From the NCBI RefSeq assembly GCF_030269125.1, contig NZ_BSSM01000013.1, positions 1 to 64,000 of the forward strand: a DNA stretch of 64,000 bases. The letters run 5' to 3'. The notes under the pieces were generated by a model. It had not been told where the DNA came from, ran no database searches, and saw only the letters and a program-made list of their open reading frames with translations. Made by a program: the position numbers and the translations under genes. This DNA comes from Streptomyces hygroscopicus subsp. hygroscopicus (GTDB lineage Bacteria > Actinomycetota > Actinomycetes > Streptomycetales > Streptomycetaceae). Below are positions 43,672 through 52,058 of the stretch, piece by piece (the stretch's first letter is position 1; every line of letters starts with the position of its first letter).

Positions 43672-44099
43672 AACAGATCACACCCTCGGTCGGTCCCTGC
43701 TCCCGGCCCGGGGGTACGGCCCGCACCCCCGCCAGAACCATCGTGCCACCAACGGGCCTGCTCCATGCGGGCGCTGACAGGATGTCGGGCCCGCCGTCCC
43801 GGGCGGGGGACGCGCCGCACTGCAATTCGACGGACAGGCGCACAAGACTTCGGCCGCAATTACGCGAGTTCGTTTCCGTGTCCACACATCTCACGCGCAG
43901 GTAATTCGAATTAGTGACACCGCAGTGCGGTATGCCCCAATTATTGGGGATGAATCGGTACATCGAGGGCCAACGGTGGACCTCTGCGTGAGCGTCATCA
44001 CGCCCGCACGGGAGGCGAGTTCGTCAAATCCGGGGGCATACGAAGGAGATAACCAGGAAGGACTAGGGGGTTTTACGGAATCCCGCAGACGACGCTAGG
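43672..44099. other. Long intergenic region upstream of acyltransferase
   Basis: About 430 bases without a supported gene between divergent genes. It is locally AT-rich around 43900-43950, where three palindromes occur (separate entry). Confidence 0.6.
43902..43949. promoter_or_regulatory. Cluster of three palindromes (possible operator)
   Basis: TAATTCGAATTA (43902-43913), ACCGCAGTGCGGT (43919-43931) and CCCCAATTATTGGGG (43935-43949) follow one another with centres about 17 bases apart. Two are AT-rich in a GC-rich genome. Their place between divergent genes suggests protein binding sites. No known consensus is matched with confidence. Confidence 0.55.
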
Positions 44100-45299
44100 G
44101 TGCCTGAGATGTTTGACGCCGCCTCCTCCCCCGGCCAGAACCCACGGCCGCTCCCCCCGGCACAGTCGCCGGCGGACGGAGTGCCCGGACCGCGCGCCCC
44201 GCAGCGTGCGCGGGAGGAGCAGCAGCCGAAGACAGGCAGACCCGGCAAACCGCGCGATCCGTTCTTCGACAACGCGAAGTTCATGGCGATCGCACTGGTG
44301 GCGATCGGACACTCCTGGTCCCCGCTGAAGACCGACCACCGGGTCCTGGAAGACCTGTACAACGTCGTCTACACCTTCCACATGCCGGCGTTCATCGTCA
44401 TCTCCGGCTATTTCTCACGCAGTTTCGACATGCGCCCCGACCGGCTGAAACGCCTGGTCACCGGCGTCGCGGTGCCCTATGTGCTGTTCCAGCTCGCGTA
44501 CTCGCTGTTCAAGCGGTACGCGGGCCACATCGACGGCCCCATCAGCCTCTTCTCGCCGTACTACCTGACGTGGTTCCTGCTCGCGCTGTTCGTGTGGCGC
44601 CTGACCAGCCCGCTGTGGAAACTGGTGCGCCGGCCGCTGCCCGTGGCGCTCGGGCTCGCCATGCTGGGCTCGGTCACCCCGGGGGTCGACGACAGCCTGG
44701 ACTTCGGCCGCGTCCTGCAGTTCCTGCCCTGCTTCGTCCTCGGACTGCTGCTGAGGCCCGAGCACTTCACGATGATGCGCACGCGCCGGATGCGGCTCCT
44801 GTCGGTGCCCGTGTTCGCGGCCGCGCTGGTGATCGGCTGGTGGACCGCGCCGCACATGAACGACAACTGGTTCTACCGGCAGGACTCCGCGCAGGAACTC
44901 GGCGCTCCCTGGTGGATCGGACCGCTGATGACGCTGGCGATGTTCGGCTGCGCGATGCTGCTGACCGCCTGCTTCCTCGCCTGGGTGCCGGGCCGTCGTA
45001 CCTGGTTCACCGCACTCGGCGCGGGCACGCTGTACGGCTACCTGCTGCACGGCTTCGTGATCAAGAGCGTGCTCTTCCTGGGCGGGTTCGACATCGCCCA
45101 GCGGTACGGCGGCTACGGCTCGGCCGCCGTCACCGTCCTCGCGGTGGCCACCGTCACGGTGCTGTGCACCAAGCCGGTGCAGCGGGTGTTCCGGTTCGCG
45201 ATGGAGCCGGAGATGGCGTGGGCGTTCAAGCAGGACGCGACGGAACTGGCCCGTGAGCGGCAGCGGAAGGAACCCGAGCCGGTGCGGGCGGGCGCCTGA
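44100..45299 (+). CDS. Membrane acyltransferase, acyltransferase family 3
   Basis: 399 aa from GTG 44100; ATG 44109 is an alternative. After a proline-rich 50-residue N-terminus, the family signature RDPFFDNAKFMAIALVAIGH contains the catalytic-type His at HSW. The region YTFHMPAFIVISGYFSRSF is also conserved. About ten TM segments follow. Family members O-acylate sugars or polymers using acyl donors from the cytoplasm. There is no adjacent sugar-polymer cluster, so the acceptor is unknown. Confidence 0.88.
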   Translation: MPEMFDAASSPGQNPRPLPPAQSPADGVPGPRAPQRAREEQQPKTGRPGKPRDPFFDNAKFMAIALVAIGHSWSPLKTDHRVLEDLYNVVYTFHMPAFIVISGYFSRSFDMRPDRLKRLVTGVAVPYVLFQLAYSLFKRYAGHIDGPISLFSPYYLTWFLLALFVWRLTSPLWKLVRRPLPVALGLAMLGSVTPGVDDSLDFGRVLQFLPCFVLGLLLRPEHFTMMRTRRMRLLSVPVFAAALVIGWWTAPHMNDNWFYRQDSAQELGAPWWIGPLMTLAMFGCAMLLTACFLAWVPGRRTWFTALGAGTLYGYLLHGFVIKSVLFLGGFDIAQRYGGYGSAAVTVLAVATVTVLCTKPVQRVFRFAMEPEMAWAFKQDATELARERQRKEPEPVRAGA

Positions 45300-45314
45300 C
45301 GGCGGGGACCGGGG

Positions 45315-45764
45315 TCAGGCGTCGAGACCGAGGAGCGCGCGCATGCCCGCGTACTTCTCGGTCAGTCGTTTCCGGGTCGCTTCGTCCAGTACGGCAAGAC
45401 GCTCCGGGTCGGCGTTGTGCGCCAGGTCCGCCTCCTTCACCAGCAGGGCGCCCGGGGTGTCGAGGACGCGCCGGGCGTACGACGCCGGTTCCTCCCCCGG
45501 ACGCTTGGTGACGGCGTCCACGATGGCCTTGGTGCGCGGGGTGAGCGCGGCCCCCGCCAGCCAGGCGCGGCTCAACGCGTCGTCCTCCACGGCGTCGTGC
45601 AGCCAGGCCGCCGCGATCTGCTCGGCGTCTCCCCCGCGGGCGCGCACGCCCTCGGCGACGGCGGCGAGGTGTTCGGCGTACGGCCGTCCGGCCTTGTCGG
45701 TCTGCCCCTCGTGCGCGGCACGGGCGAGGGCCTCGACGTCGGCGAGGGTGAGGGGTGCGGTCAT
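45315..45764 (-). CDS. HD-domain phosphohydrolase-like protein
   Basis: 149 aa from ATG 45762-45764, with GGAGAG upstream. The sequence AAHEGQTDKAGRPYAEHLAA, then AAAWLHDAVEDD and KEADLAHNADP, is the metal-binding H...HD...D pattern of HD proteins related to the RelA/SpoT hydrolase domain or small (p)ppGpp hydrolases. It starts 14 bases after the PP2C stop and is co-transcribed. Guanosine-tetraphosphate hydrolysis is possible but not certain. Confidence 0.82.
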   Translation of the reverse strand: MTAPLTLADVEALARAAHEGQTDKAGRPYAEHLAAVAEGVRARGGDAEQIAAAWLHDAVEDDALSRAWLAGAALTPRTKAIVDAVTKRPGEEPASYARRVLDTPGALLVKEADLAHNADPERLAVLDEATRKRLTEKYAGMRALLGLDA

Positions 45765-45778
45765 CCGGCCACTCTCCG

Positions 45779-46963
45779 TCAGGCGTGGGTCAGCGGGGCG
45801 TGGGCCGTGGCCTCGCGGCAGATCAGCAACAGGGCCCGATCGTCGTTGACGTCCTTGGCGACGGCCTCGATGAGGTGCCAGGCGGCGCCGTGGAAGCCGC
45901 CGGCGACGTAGCGGTCGGCCTCGCCGGTGAGGCGGTCGATGCCCTCGACGATGTCCCGGTCGGAGGTCTCCACCAGGCCGTCGGTGAACAGCATCAGGAC
46001 GTCCCCGGGCCGCAGCGAGCCCTTGACGGAGTCGAACTGGGCGCCGTCGTAGACCCCGAGGAGCGGGCCCTCGGCGGACTTCTCCTCCCAGCGGCCGCTG
46101 CCCGCGCTGAGCTGGAGGCCCGGCGGATGGCCCGCGGAGTACAGCTCGTAGTCCCCGGAGTCGAGGTCCAGGACGAGGTGGATGGAGGTGGCGAAGCCCT
46201 CGTCCCAGTCCTGGCGGAGCAGATAGCCGTTGGCGGCGGTCAGGAAGGCGTGCGGGGGCAGGGAGCCGAGCAGGCCGCCGAAGGCACCCGACAGCAGCAG
46301 GGCGCGGGAGCCGGCGTCCATGCCCTTGCCGGAGACGTCGGTGAGGACGACCTCCAGGGTGCGGCCGCCGTTGGTGCGGGCGGCGACCACGAAGTCGCCG
46401 GAGAAGGACTGGCCCCCGGCCGGCCGCAGGGCCATCTCGTGGTGCCAGCCCTGGGGCAGCTTGGGCAGCTTGCTCTGTACCCGGATGCGCTCGCGCAGGT
46501 CGAACAGCATGGTGCCGCCGCGCCGCCAGGGCACGCCCACGCGGCTGCGGAACTGGGCGGTGAGCAGGCCGAAGAAGCCGCAGGCGGCCACCACCAGGAC
46601 GACGCCCGGGGTGACGCGGGAGGGGCCTTCGGTGTACGGGCCGAGACGTACCGACTCCACGATCAGCGCGGTGGCCGCCGCCGCGTACAGGCCGAGCAGG
46701 CTGGCCGGGCGCAGCAGCAGCCCGCCGGCGACGATCGGCAGCACGAGCAGGGCCGGGGAGCACCACACCGAATCGAACAGGGTCATGGCCGCGAAGAGCG
46801 GGACGGTGAGCAGCAGGCCGGCGAAGGCGACCCAGTCGGACCCGTCGCCGCGGAAGTAGTCGACGGCGCTTCTGCGCAGCCCGACGCGGGCCCGGTGCCA
46901 CTGTATCTTCCACCGGGCCGTGAACGTGTCGGCCTTCGCGCGCGTCTCTCGTCCTGCTGCCAT
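45779..46963 (-). CDS. PP2C/SpoIIE-type phosphatase with membrane sensor region
   Basis: 394 aa. The N-terminal part has several TM segments (WVAFAGLLLTVPLFAAMTLF, ALLVLPIVAGGLLLRPASLL, GVVLVVAACGFFGLLTAQF). The C-terminal RsbU-type phosphatase domain has metal-site motifs SFSGDFVVA, VVLTDVSGKGMDA and MLFTDGLVETSDR. Such enzymes dephosphorylate anti-anti-sigma factors and activate stress sigma factors. No sigma or STAS gene is adjacent. It is upstream of the HD-protein gene in a two-gene operon. Confidence 0.9.
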   Translation of the reverse strand: MAAGRETRAKADTFTARWKIQWHRARVGLRRSAVDYFRGDGSDWVAFAGLLLTVPLFAAMTLFDSVWCSPALLVLPIVAGGLLLRPASLLGLYAAAATALIVESVRLGPYTEGPSRVTPGVVLVVAACGFFGLLTAQFRSRVGVPWRRGGTMLFDLRERIRVQSKLPKLPQGWHHEMALRPAGGQSFSGDFVVAARTNGGRTLEVVLTDVSGKGMDAGSRALLLSGAFGGLLGSLPPHAFLTAANGYLLRQDWDEGFATSIHLVLDLDSGDYELYSAGHPPGLQLSAGSGRWEEKSAEGPLLGVYDGAQFDSVKGSLRPGDVLMLFTDGLVETSDRDIVEGIDRLTGEADRYVAGGFHGAAWHLIEAVAKDVNDDRALLLICREATAHAPLTHA

Positions 46964-47088
46964 CAGTTCGGGACCCTATCCATCGCACCGGCCGCTTGGC
47001 ACGGGAGGCCCCACTTGTCCCCCGTGCGAGACCCGGGTTCACAGGTTCGCTCAGACGCCGGAATTCCGTAAACCCACCCGAAGGAGTG

Positions 47089-47898
47089 TCAGCTCTTCTG
47101 ACAGGTGGGGCACCAGAAGAGGTTGCGCGCGGCGAGGCCGGCGGTGCGGATCCCGTCGCCGCAGACGTGGCAGGGCTGGGTGGCGCGGCGGTAGACGTAG
47201 ACCTCGCCTCCGTGGTCGTCCACGCGGGGCGGGCGGCCCATGGCCTCGGGGCTGTGCTCGGGCCGTACGGTGTCGATCCGGTTGTGGCGTACGCCCTCGC
47301 GCATCAGCGCGACGAGGTCGGTCCACAGGGCGTCCCACTCGGCGGGGGTGATGTCGCGGCCCGCCCGGTAGGGATCGACGCCGTGGCGGAAGAGGACCTC
47401 GGCGCGGTAGACGTTGCCGACGCCGGCCACGATCTTCTGGTCCATGAGCAGGGCGGCGATGGCCGTACGGCTGCGGCCGATCCTCCGGTACGCCGCCGAC
47501 GGGTCGGCGTCCTCGCGGAGCGGGTCGGGGCCGAGGCGGGCGTGGACGGCGTCCTTCTCGTCCTCGGTGATCAGGGCGCAGGTGGTGGGGCCGCGGAGGT
47601 CGACGTACGCCGTGTCGTTCGCGAGCCGGAGGCGGACGGTGTCGGTGGGCGGCGGCGCGGGGGCGTCCCCGAAGCCGACCTTGCCGAACAGGCCGAGGTG
47701 GATGTGGACCCAGTCGATGTCCCGGAACCGCAGGAACAGGTGCTTGCCGTGGGCCTCGGTGGCGGTCAGCTCGGCCCCGTCCAGAAGGGCGGCGGCGTCG
47801 GAGAACTTGCCCTGGGGGCTGGTGACGCGGGGCGTCGTGCCCTGGAAGCGGGCGGCGTAGTCCTGCGCCAGCCGATGGATGGTGTGCCCTTCCGGCAA
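47089..47898 (-). CDS. Fpg/Nei family DNA glycosylase
   Basis: 269 aa with TTG start and GGAAGGA upstream. After removal of Met the catalytic Pro is followed by EGHTIHRLA (PEGH, as in actinobacterial Nei rather than PELPE of Fpg). KHLFLRF, the H2TH region (DQKIVAGVGNVYRAEVLF) and the C-terminal zinc finger (CHVCGDGI...FWCPTCQ) are all present. It excises oxidised bases, mainly pyrimidines in Nei-type enzymes, and nicks the strand. Confidence 0.92.
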   Translation of the reverse strand: MPEGHTIHRLAQDYAARFQGTTPRVTSPQGKFSDAAALLDGAELTATEAHGKHLFLRFRDIDWVHIHLGLFGKVGFGDAPAPPPTDTVRLRLANDTAYVDLRGPTTCALITEDEKDAVHARLGPDPLREDADPSAAYRRIGRSRTAIAALLMDQKIVAGVGNVYRAEVLFRHGVDPYRAGRDITPAEWDALWTDLVALMREGVRHNRIDTVRPEHSPEAMGRPPRVDDHGGEVYVYRRATQPCHVCGDGIRTAGLAARNLFWCPTCQKS

Positions 47899-48078
47899 AG
47901 CGGGCCGTCCTTCCTCTTCTCCTCGTTCCTCTCCCGTCCGCGCCGCTCGTACGGCGTGCGGGCCTCGCCTCCCCAGCCTAGGCGCGCCTCACCGCCGGAC
48001 TTCCCCTTTCGGCCACGCACGACGCCCACCCTCCGACCCGTGCGGCGGGTGGCGGGTGGGCGCGAGCGGGCGGGAAGG

Positions 48079-48564
48079 CTACTGCTGGGGGTGGTGGGCC
48101 GGGATCGGGGGGAGGTCGCCCGTGGTCTCGTAGGCGGTCAGCATGTCGATGCGGCGGATGTGGCGCTCGTCACCCGAGAACGGGGTGCCCAGGAACACCT
48201 CGACGAACTTGGTCGCCTCCTCGGTGCTGTGCATGCGGGCACCGACGGCCACCACGTTGGCGTCGTTGTGCTGGCGGCCCAGCGCCGCCGTCTCCTCGCT
48301 CCAGGCCAGCGCCGCGCGCACGCCCTTCACCTTGTTCGCGGCGATCTGCTCCCCGTTGCCGGAGCCGCCGATCACGATGCCGAGGGCGTCGGCGTCGGCG
48401 GCCGTGCGCTCGGCGGCGCGCAGGCAGAAGGGCGGGTAGTCGTCCTGGGCGTCGTAGATGTGCGGCCCGCAGTCGACGGGCTCGTGCCCCGCTGCCTTGA
48501 GCCACTCGACGAGGTGGTTCTTGAGTTCGAAGCCCGCATGGTCGGAGCCGAGATACACGCGCAT
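48079..48564 (-). CDS. rpiB: Ribose-5-phosphate isomerase B
   Basis: 161 aa from ATG 48564. It starts MRVYLGSDHAGFELKNHLVE, with the active-site Asp-His pair (SDHAG) and the anion-hole loop GGSGNGEQIAANKVKGVRAA. The usual Cys base of RpiB is absent at that loop, and Glu in GNGEQ serves instead, as in mycobacterial enzymes. It interconverts ribulose-5- and ribose-5-phosphate. It stands alone, 180 bases from the glycosylase gene. Confidence 0.93.
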   Translation of the reverse strand: MRVYLGSDHAGFELKNHLVEWLKAAGHEPVDCGPHIYDAQDDYPPFCLRAAERTAADADALGIVIGGSGNGEQIAANKVKGVRAALAWSEETAALGRQHNDANVVAVGARMHSTEEATKFVEVFLGTPFSGDERHIRRIDMLTAYETTGDLPPIPAHHPQQ

Positions 48565-48884
48565 GAGACGAGTGTGACATGGGGGAATCAGGGCAGCAGC
48601 CCCGGGTCCGCGGCATCCGGCGGGTGCCCCCGTCAAGGCGTCCGGGGGTGACTCACGTGACACCCGGGGCCGCTACGGATTTCGTCGTCAAATGTGAGCG
48701 GGACCATAGAAGCTCAAGGGAACCTCAAGTAACAATCCGGATTCATAGGTTCCCGAATTCGTTCGCCTCGGATTCACTGGACCGACTCGTACACCGCTCG
48801 TACGAATCCCGTACCGGACCCCCCACGGGCACCCCCGTCTCCGTACGAGAACCCCCCGCTCTACAGGCGCAAAGGAATCCGTCC

Positions 48885-50306
48885 ATGACTCCTCCTGGTT
48901 CCGGACTTCAAGCAGGCCTCAAGAACCGGCACCTGACGATGATCGCCATCGGCGGCGTGATCGGCGCCGGCCTGTTCGTCGGTTCCAGCTCCGGCATCGC
49001 CGCGGCCGGACCGGGCATTCTGCTGTCCTACGCCCTCGTCGGCACCCTCGTCGTCCTCGTGATGCGCATGCTGGGCGAGATGTCCGCGGCCAACCCGACC
49101 TCCGGCTCCTTCTCCGAGCACGCCGACCGCGCGCTCGGCCGCTGGGCCGGTTTCTCCATCGGCTGGCTGTACTGGTTCTTCTGGGTCGTCGTGCTCGCCG
49201 TCGAGGGAACCGCGGGCGCCAAGATCCTTGCGGGCTGGGTACCGGCGGTGCCGCAGTGGGGCTGGGCCCTCATCGTGATGCTGGTGCTGACCGCGTCCAA
49301 CCTCGTCTCGGTCGGTTCCTACGGCGAGTTCGAGTTCTGGTTCGCCGGCATCAAGGTCGTGGCGATCGGCGCGTTCATCGTCGTCGGCCTGCTCGCGATC
49401 TTCGGTGTGCTGCCGGGCGCGCACGCCGACAAGGCGTCCTTCGCCAACCTCACCGACCACGGCGGATTCCTGCCGCACGGTCCGGGCGCGATCCTCACCG
49501 GTGTCCTGCTGGTCGTCTTCTCCTTCATGGGCAGCGAGATCGCCACCCTGGCGGCCGGTGAGTCGGAGGACCCGCAGCGCGCGGTCACCAAGGCCACCAA
49601 CAGCATCATCTGGCGTATCGGTGTCTTCTACCTCGGCTCGATCCTCGTCGTGGTCACGCTGCTGCCGTGGAACGACCCGTCGCTGGAGAAGCAGGGTTCG
49701 TACGTCGCCGCGCTGAACTCCCTCGGCATCGCGCACGCCGGCGAGATCATGAACGTCATCGTGCTGACGGCGGTCCTGTCCTGTCTCAACTCCGGCCTGT
49801 ACACGGCCTCCCGCATGGCCTTCTCGCTCGGCCAGCGCGGTGACGCGCCCAAGGCGTTCGCCCGCACCACCTCCCGCGGTGTGCCGATGGCGGCGATCCT
49901 CGCGTCGGTCGTCTTCGGCTTCGTGGCCGTCTTCTTCAACTACGAGTTCCCCGACACCGTCTTCCTCTTCCTGGTCAACTCCAGCGGTGCGGTGGCCCTG
50001 TTCGTGTGGCTGGTCATCTGCTTCTCGCAGCTGCGGATGCGCCGGATCATCCAGCGCGAGGCGCCGGAGAAGCTCATCGTGCGGATGTGGCTCTACCCCT
50101 ACCTGACCTGGGCGGCGGCCGCGGTGATCGTGGCGGTCCTGGTGTACATGCTCTTCGACACCGAACACGACGGCCGGGAGACGGTGCTGCTGTCGCTGCT
50201 CGTCGCGGCGATCGTGGTGGGCATCTCCCTCGTCAAGCAGAAGGTCGCGGGCAACCGTCCGGCCCCGGCCGCGGAGGCCGCGACGGACAAGGTCTCCATC
50301 GGCTGA
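48885..50306 (+). CDS. Amino-acid permease (APC family)
   Basis: 473 aa from ATG 48885 with AAAGGAA upstream; the longer ORF start at 48579 is not used. Twelve TM segments. The LKNRHLTMIAIGGVIGAGLF signature and MLGEMSAANPTSGSFSEHAD place it in the AAT family of proton-coupled amino-acid permeases (GABA/Pro/aromatic type). Substrate is unclear. A close paralogue lies at 52059, with bioY between them on the other strand. A 27-bp perfect hairpin ends the transcript. Confidence 0.92.
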   Translation: MTPPGSGLQAGLKNRHLTMIAIGGVIGAGLFVGSSSGIAAAGPGILLSYALVGTLVVLVMRMLGEMSAANPTSGSFSEHADRALGRWAGFSIGWLYWFFWVVVLAVEGTAGAKILAGWVPAVPQWGWALIVMLVLTASNLVSVGSYGEFEFWFAGIKVVAIGAFIVVGLLAIFGVLPGAHADKASFANLTDHGGFLPHGPGAILTGVLLVVFSFMGSEIATLAAGESEDPQRAVTKATNSIIWRIGVFYLGSILVVVTLLPWNDPSLEKQGSYVAALNSLGIAHAGEIMNVIVLTAVLSCLNSGLYTASRMAFSLGQRGDAPKAFARTTSRGVPMAAILASVVFGFVAVFFNYEFPDTVFLFLVNSSGAVALFVWLVICFSQLRMRRIIQREAPEKLIVRMWLYPYLTWAAAAVIVAVLVYMLFDTEHDGRETVLLSLLVAAIVVGISLVKQKVAGNRPAPAAEAATDKVSIG

Positions 50307-50317
50307 CCCACGCCCTC

Positions 50318-50374
50318 ACACACAACGGCCGCGGGGCCTGACGAACGTCGTCAGGCCCCGCGGCCGTTGTGTGT
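50318..50374. terminator. Bidirectional terminator, 27-bp perfect stem
   Basis: Bases 50318-50344 and 50348-50374 are exact complements with a 3-base ACG loop (core ACGGCCGCGGGGCCTGACGA). It lies between the convergent permease and bioY genes and is the longest perfect hairpin in the window. Confidence 0.85.
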
Positions 50375-50386
50375 GCCGGGCTGTGC

Positions 50387-50968
50387 TCAGCGCTTGCCCG
50401 CGAACTTCCACGCGGTGGGCAGCAGGCCCATCGCGAGGGCGGCCTTGAGGGCGTCGCCGATCAGGAAGGGCACGAGACCGGCCGCGACCGCCTGGCCGAG
50501 GGAGAGGTGGGCGGCCAGGGCCAGGTACGGCACGCCGACGGCGTAGATGACGGCCGAGCCGAGGACCATCGTGCCCGCCATGCGCAGCGGGGAGCGGTCG
50601 GCGCCGCGGCGGGCGAGGGCGCCCACGACGGCGGAGGCGAGCAGCATGCCGAGGACGTAGCCGAAGGACACCGCGCCGGCGCCGGACTCACCGCCCGCGA
50701 ACCACGGCACGCCGACCATGCCGGCGACCGTGTACAGGGCGAGGGAGAGGAAGCCGCGGCGGGCGCCGAGCGCGGTGCCCACCAGCAGCGCGGCGAAGGT
50801 CTGGCCGGTCACCGGCACCGGCGAGCCGGGCACGGGCACCGACAGCTGTGCGGCGAGCCCGGTGAGCGCGGCGCCGCCGAGCACGAGGGCGGCGTCGCGG
50901 ACGCGGGACGCGGGCAGCAGGTCGGCGAGGACGGTACCCGGTCGGGCGCTGACGGTGGCGGTGCTCAT
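50387..50968 (-). CDS. bioY: Biotin transporter BioY (ECF S-component)
   Basis: 193 aa from ATG 50968 with GGAG upstream. The sequence LSVPVPGSPVPVTGQTFAAL is the BioY biotin-binding signature, followed by LGARRGFLSLALYTVAGMVG and about six TM segments. It captures biotin and works with shared or dedicated EcfAT; no bioMN genes are adjacent. Longer ORF starts upstream have no support. Confidence 0.92.
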   Translation of the reverse strand: MSTATVSARPGTVLADLLPASRVRDAALVLGGAALTGLAAQLSVPVPGSPVPVTGQTFAALLVGTALGARRGFLSLALYTVAGMVGVPWFAGGESGAGAVSFGYVLGMLLASAVVGALARRGADRSPLRMAGTMVLGSAVIYAVGVPYLALAAHLSLGQAVAAGLVPFLIGDALKAALAMGLLPTAWKFAGKR

Positions 50969-51000
50969 GGGGACTCCGCGGGGTGGAGGGGACAGGTGGG

Positions 51001-52058
51001 AACATCGCGACGCTATACCGGCGCCCCTCATCCGATCACCGTCAGCGCTCGACAAAGGGTTGATCGCCCCCTTGGTGGGCTCCGCACAAAGAGTGCCGCT
51101 CACACCGGGTACGGCGTGACGACGGTCACTGAGGTGGAGTGCTCCAGCAGACTCGGCGAGCTGACACCACGTCTGTAGGGATCCACCAAAGGGCCGGTGG
51201 ACATCGGTCCGGTGACCCGCGGGCGTCCCGGTCGGGGGCCCAGCTGTCGCCGTCCGGGACGGGGGCGGGCCGGTCACGCGCGGCGCGGTGGCGCGGCCGA
51301 CCGGGCCCGCGCCCGCGTCGGTGGGCGGGCACGGTGCGCGGCTCGCCGGGCTCGGGCCGGTCCGGGGTCCGCGGTGCCGCGGCGTTCACGCGGGGTGGGC
51401 GGCCGCGTGCGCGTCGAGCCGGCCGGCGCCCGGTTCGCGCCCGGCGGGCGCGTGCGGCGGTGCCGTACTCCTCGGTGGCGCCGCCGGACCCGCGCGGCCG
51501 GGTGGCGGCGCGGCGCGGGCCGGAGCACGAACCGCCCGCCCCGCCAAGGGCGTTGGCGGGGCGGCGCCGATCGTGGTGCCGGCCCCGGCCGCGGCGCGGC
51601 GCCCCGCGCCGCCGGGTCAGGGACTCGCCGCCGCGCTGTCCGCCGAGGTACCGGTCCGTGCTTTCGGCGGCGGGTCGTCCGGTGGCGCCGGCCGCGTCGT
51701 CCCGCGATCCGCCGAGCGCCTGCGACCGGATCACCGGCCCCCGCGCCGTCGACCACCACGACGGCCTGCCGCGCCGACCGCGCCGGGTGACCGTCGCCGG
51801 TGGCGTGGCGGTCGGCGTCGACGGCGACGAGAGCTGCTCGATCGAGGGCGACGCGTCGCACCGCACGCCCGCACCCGCCCCCGTACAGGCCCCGCACAGG
51901 CCCCGTACAGGCCCCGTACAGGCCCGCGGCGACGTAACCGGAATCTCACTCTCCGAATGCCGGGTGTCCGGATATTGAACGGCTTCTCCGCGTGAACGGA
52001 CAGGGCGCCCAGACTGGGTTGATTTTTACCCGCCTATCGCATCGGGAGAGCCGCGCCC
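51001..52058. other. 1-kb region without a supported gene
   Basis: Between bioY and the second permease. ORFs are open in several frames because GC is extreme, but their products are Arg/Pro/Gly-rich with no domain and none has a good ribosome site. At about 51880-51925 an 11-bp unit (ACAGGCCCCGT) is repeated about four times. A decayed gene cannot be excluded. The last 60 bases should hold the permease promoter. Confidence 0.55.

Noticed and set aside
45315..47042. 575-aa minus-strand ORF joining the HD protein to the PP2C region
   Set aside because: Upstream part is out of frame with the PP2C phosphatase; the HD protein has its own ATG and ribosome site.
51126..51978. Overlapping ORFs on both strands in the bioY-permease gap
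   Set aside because: Arg/Pro/Gly-rich translations in every frame, no ribosome site, no recognisable domain.
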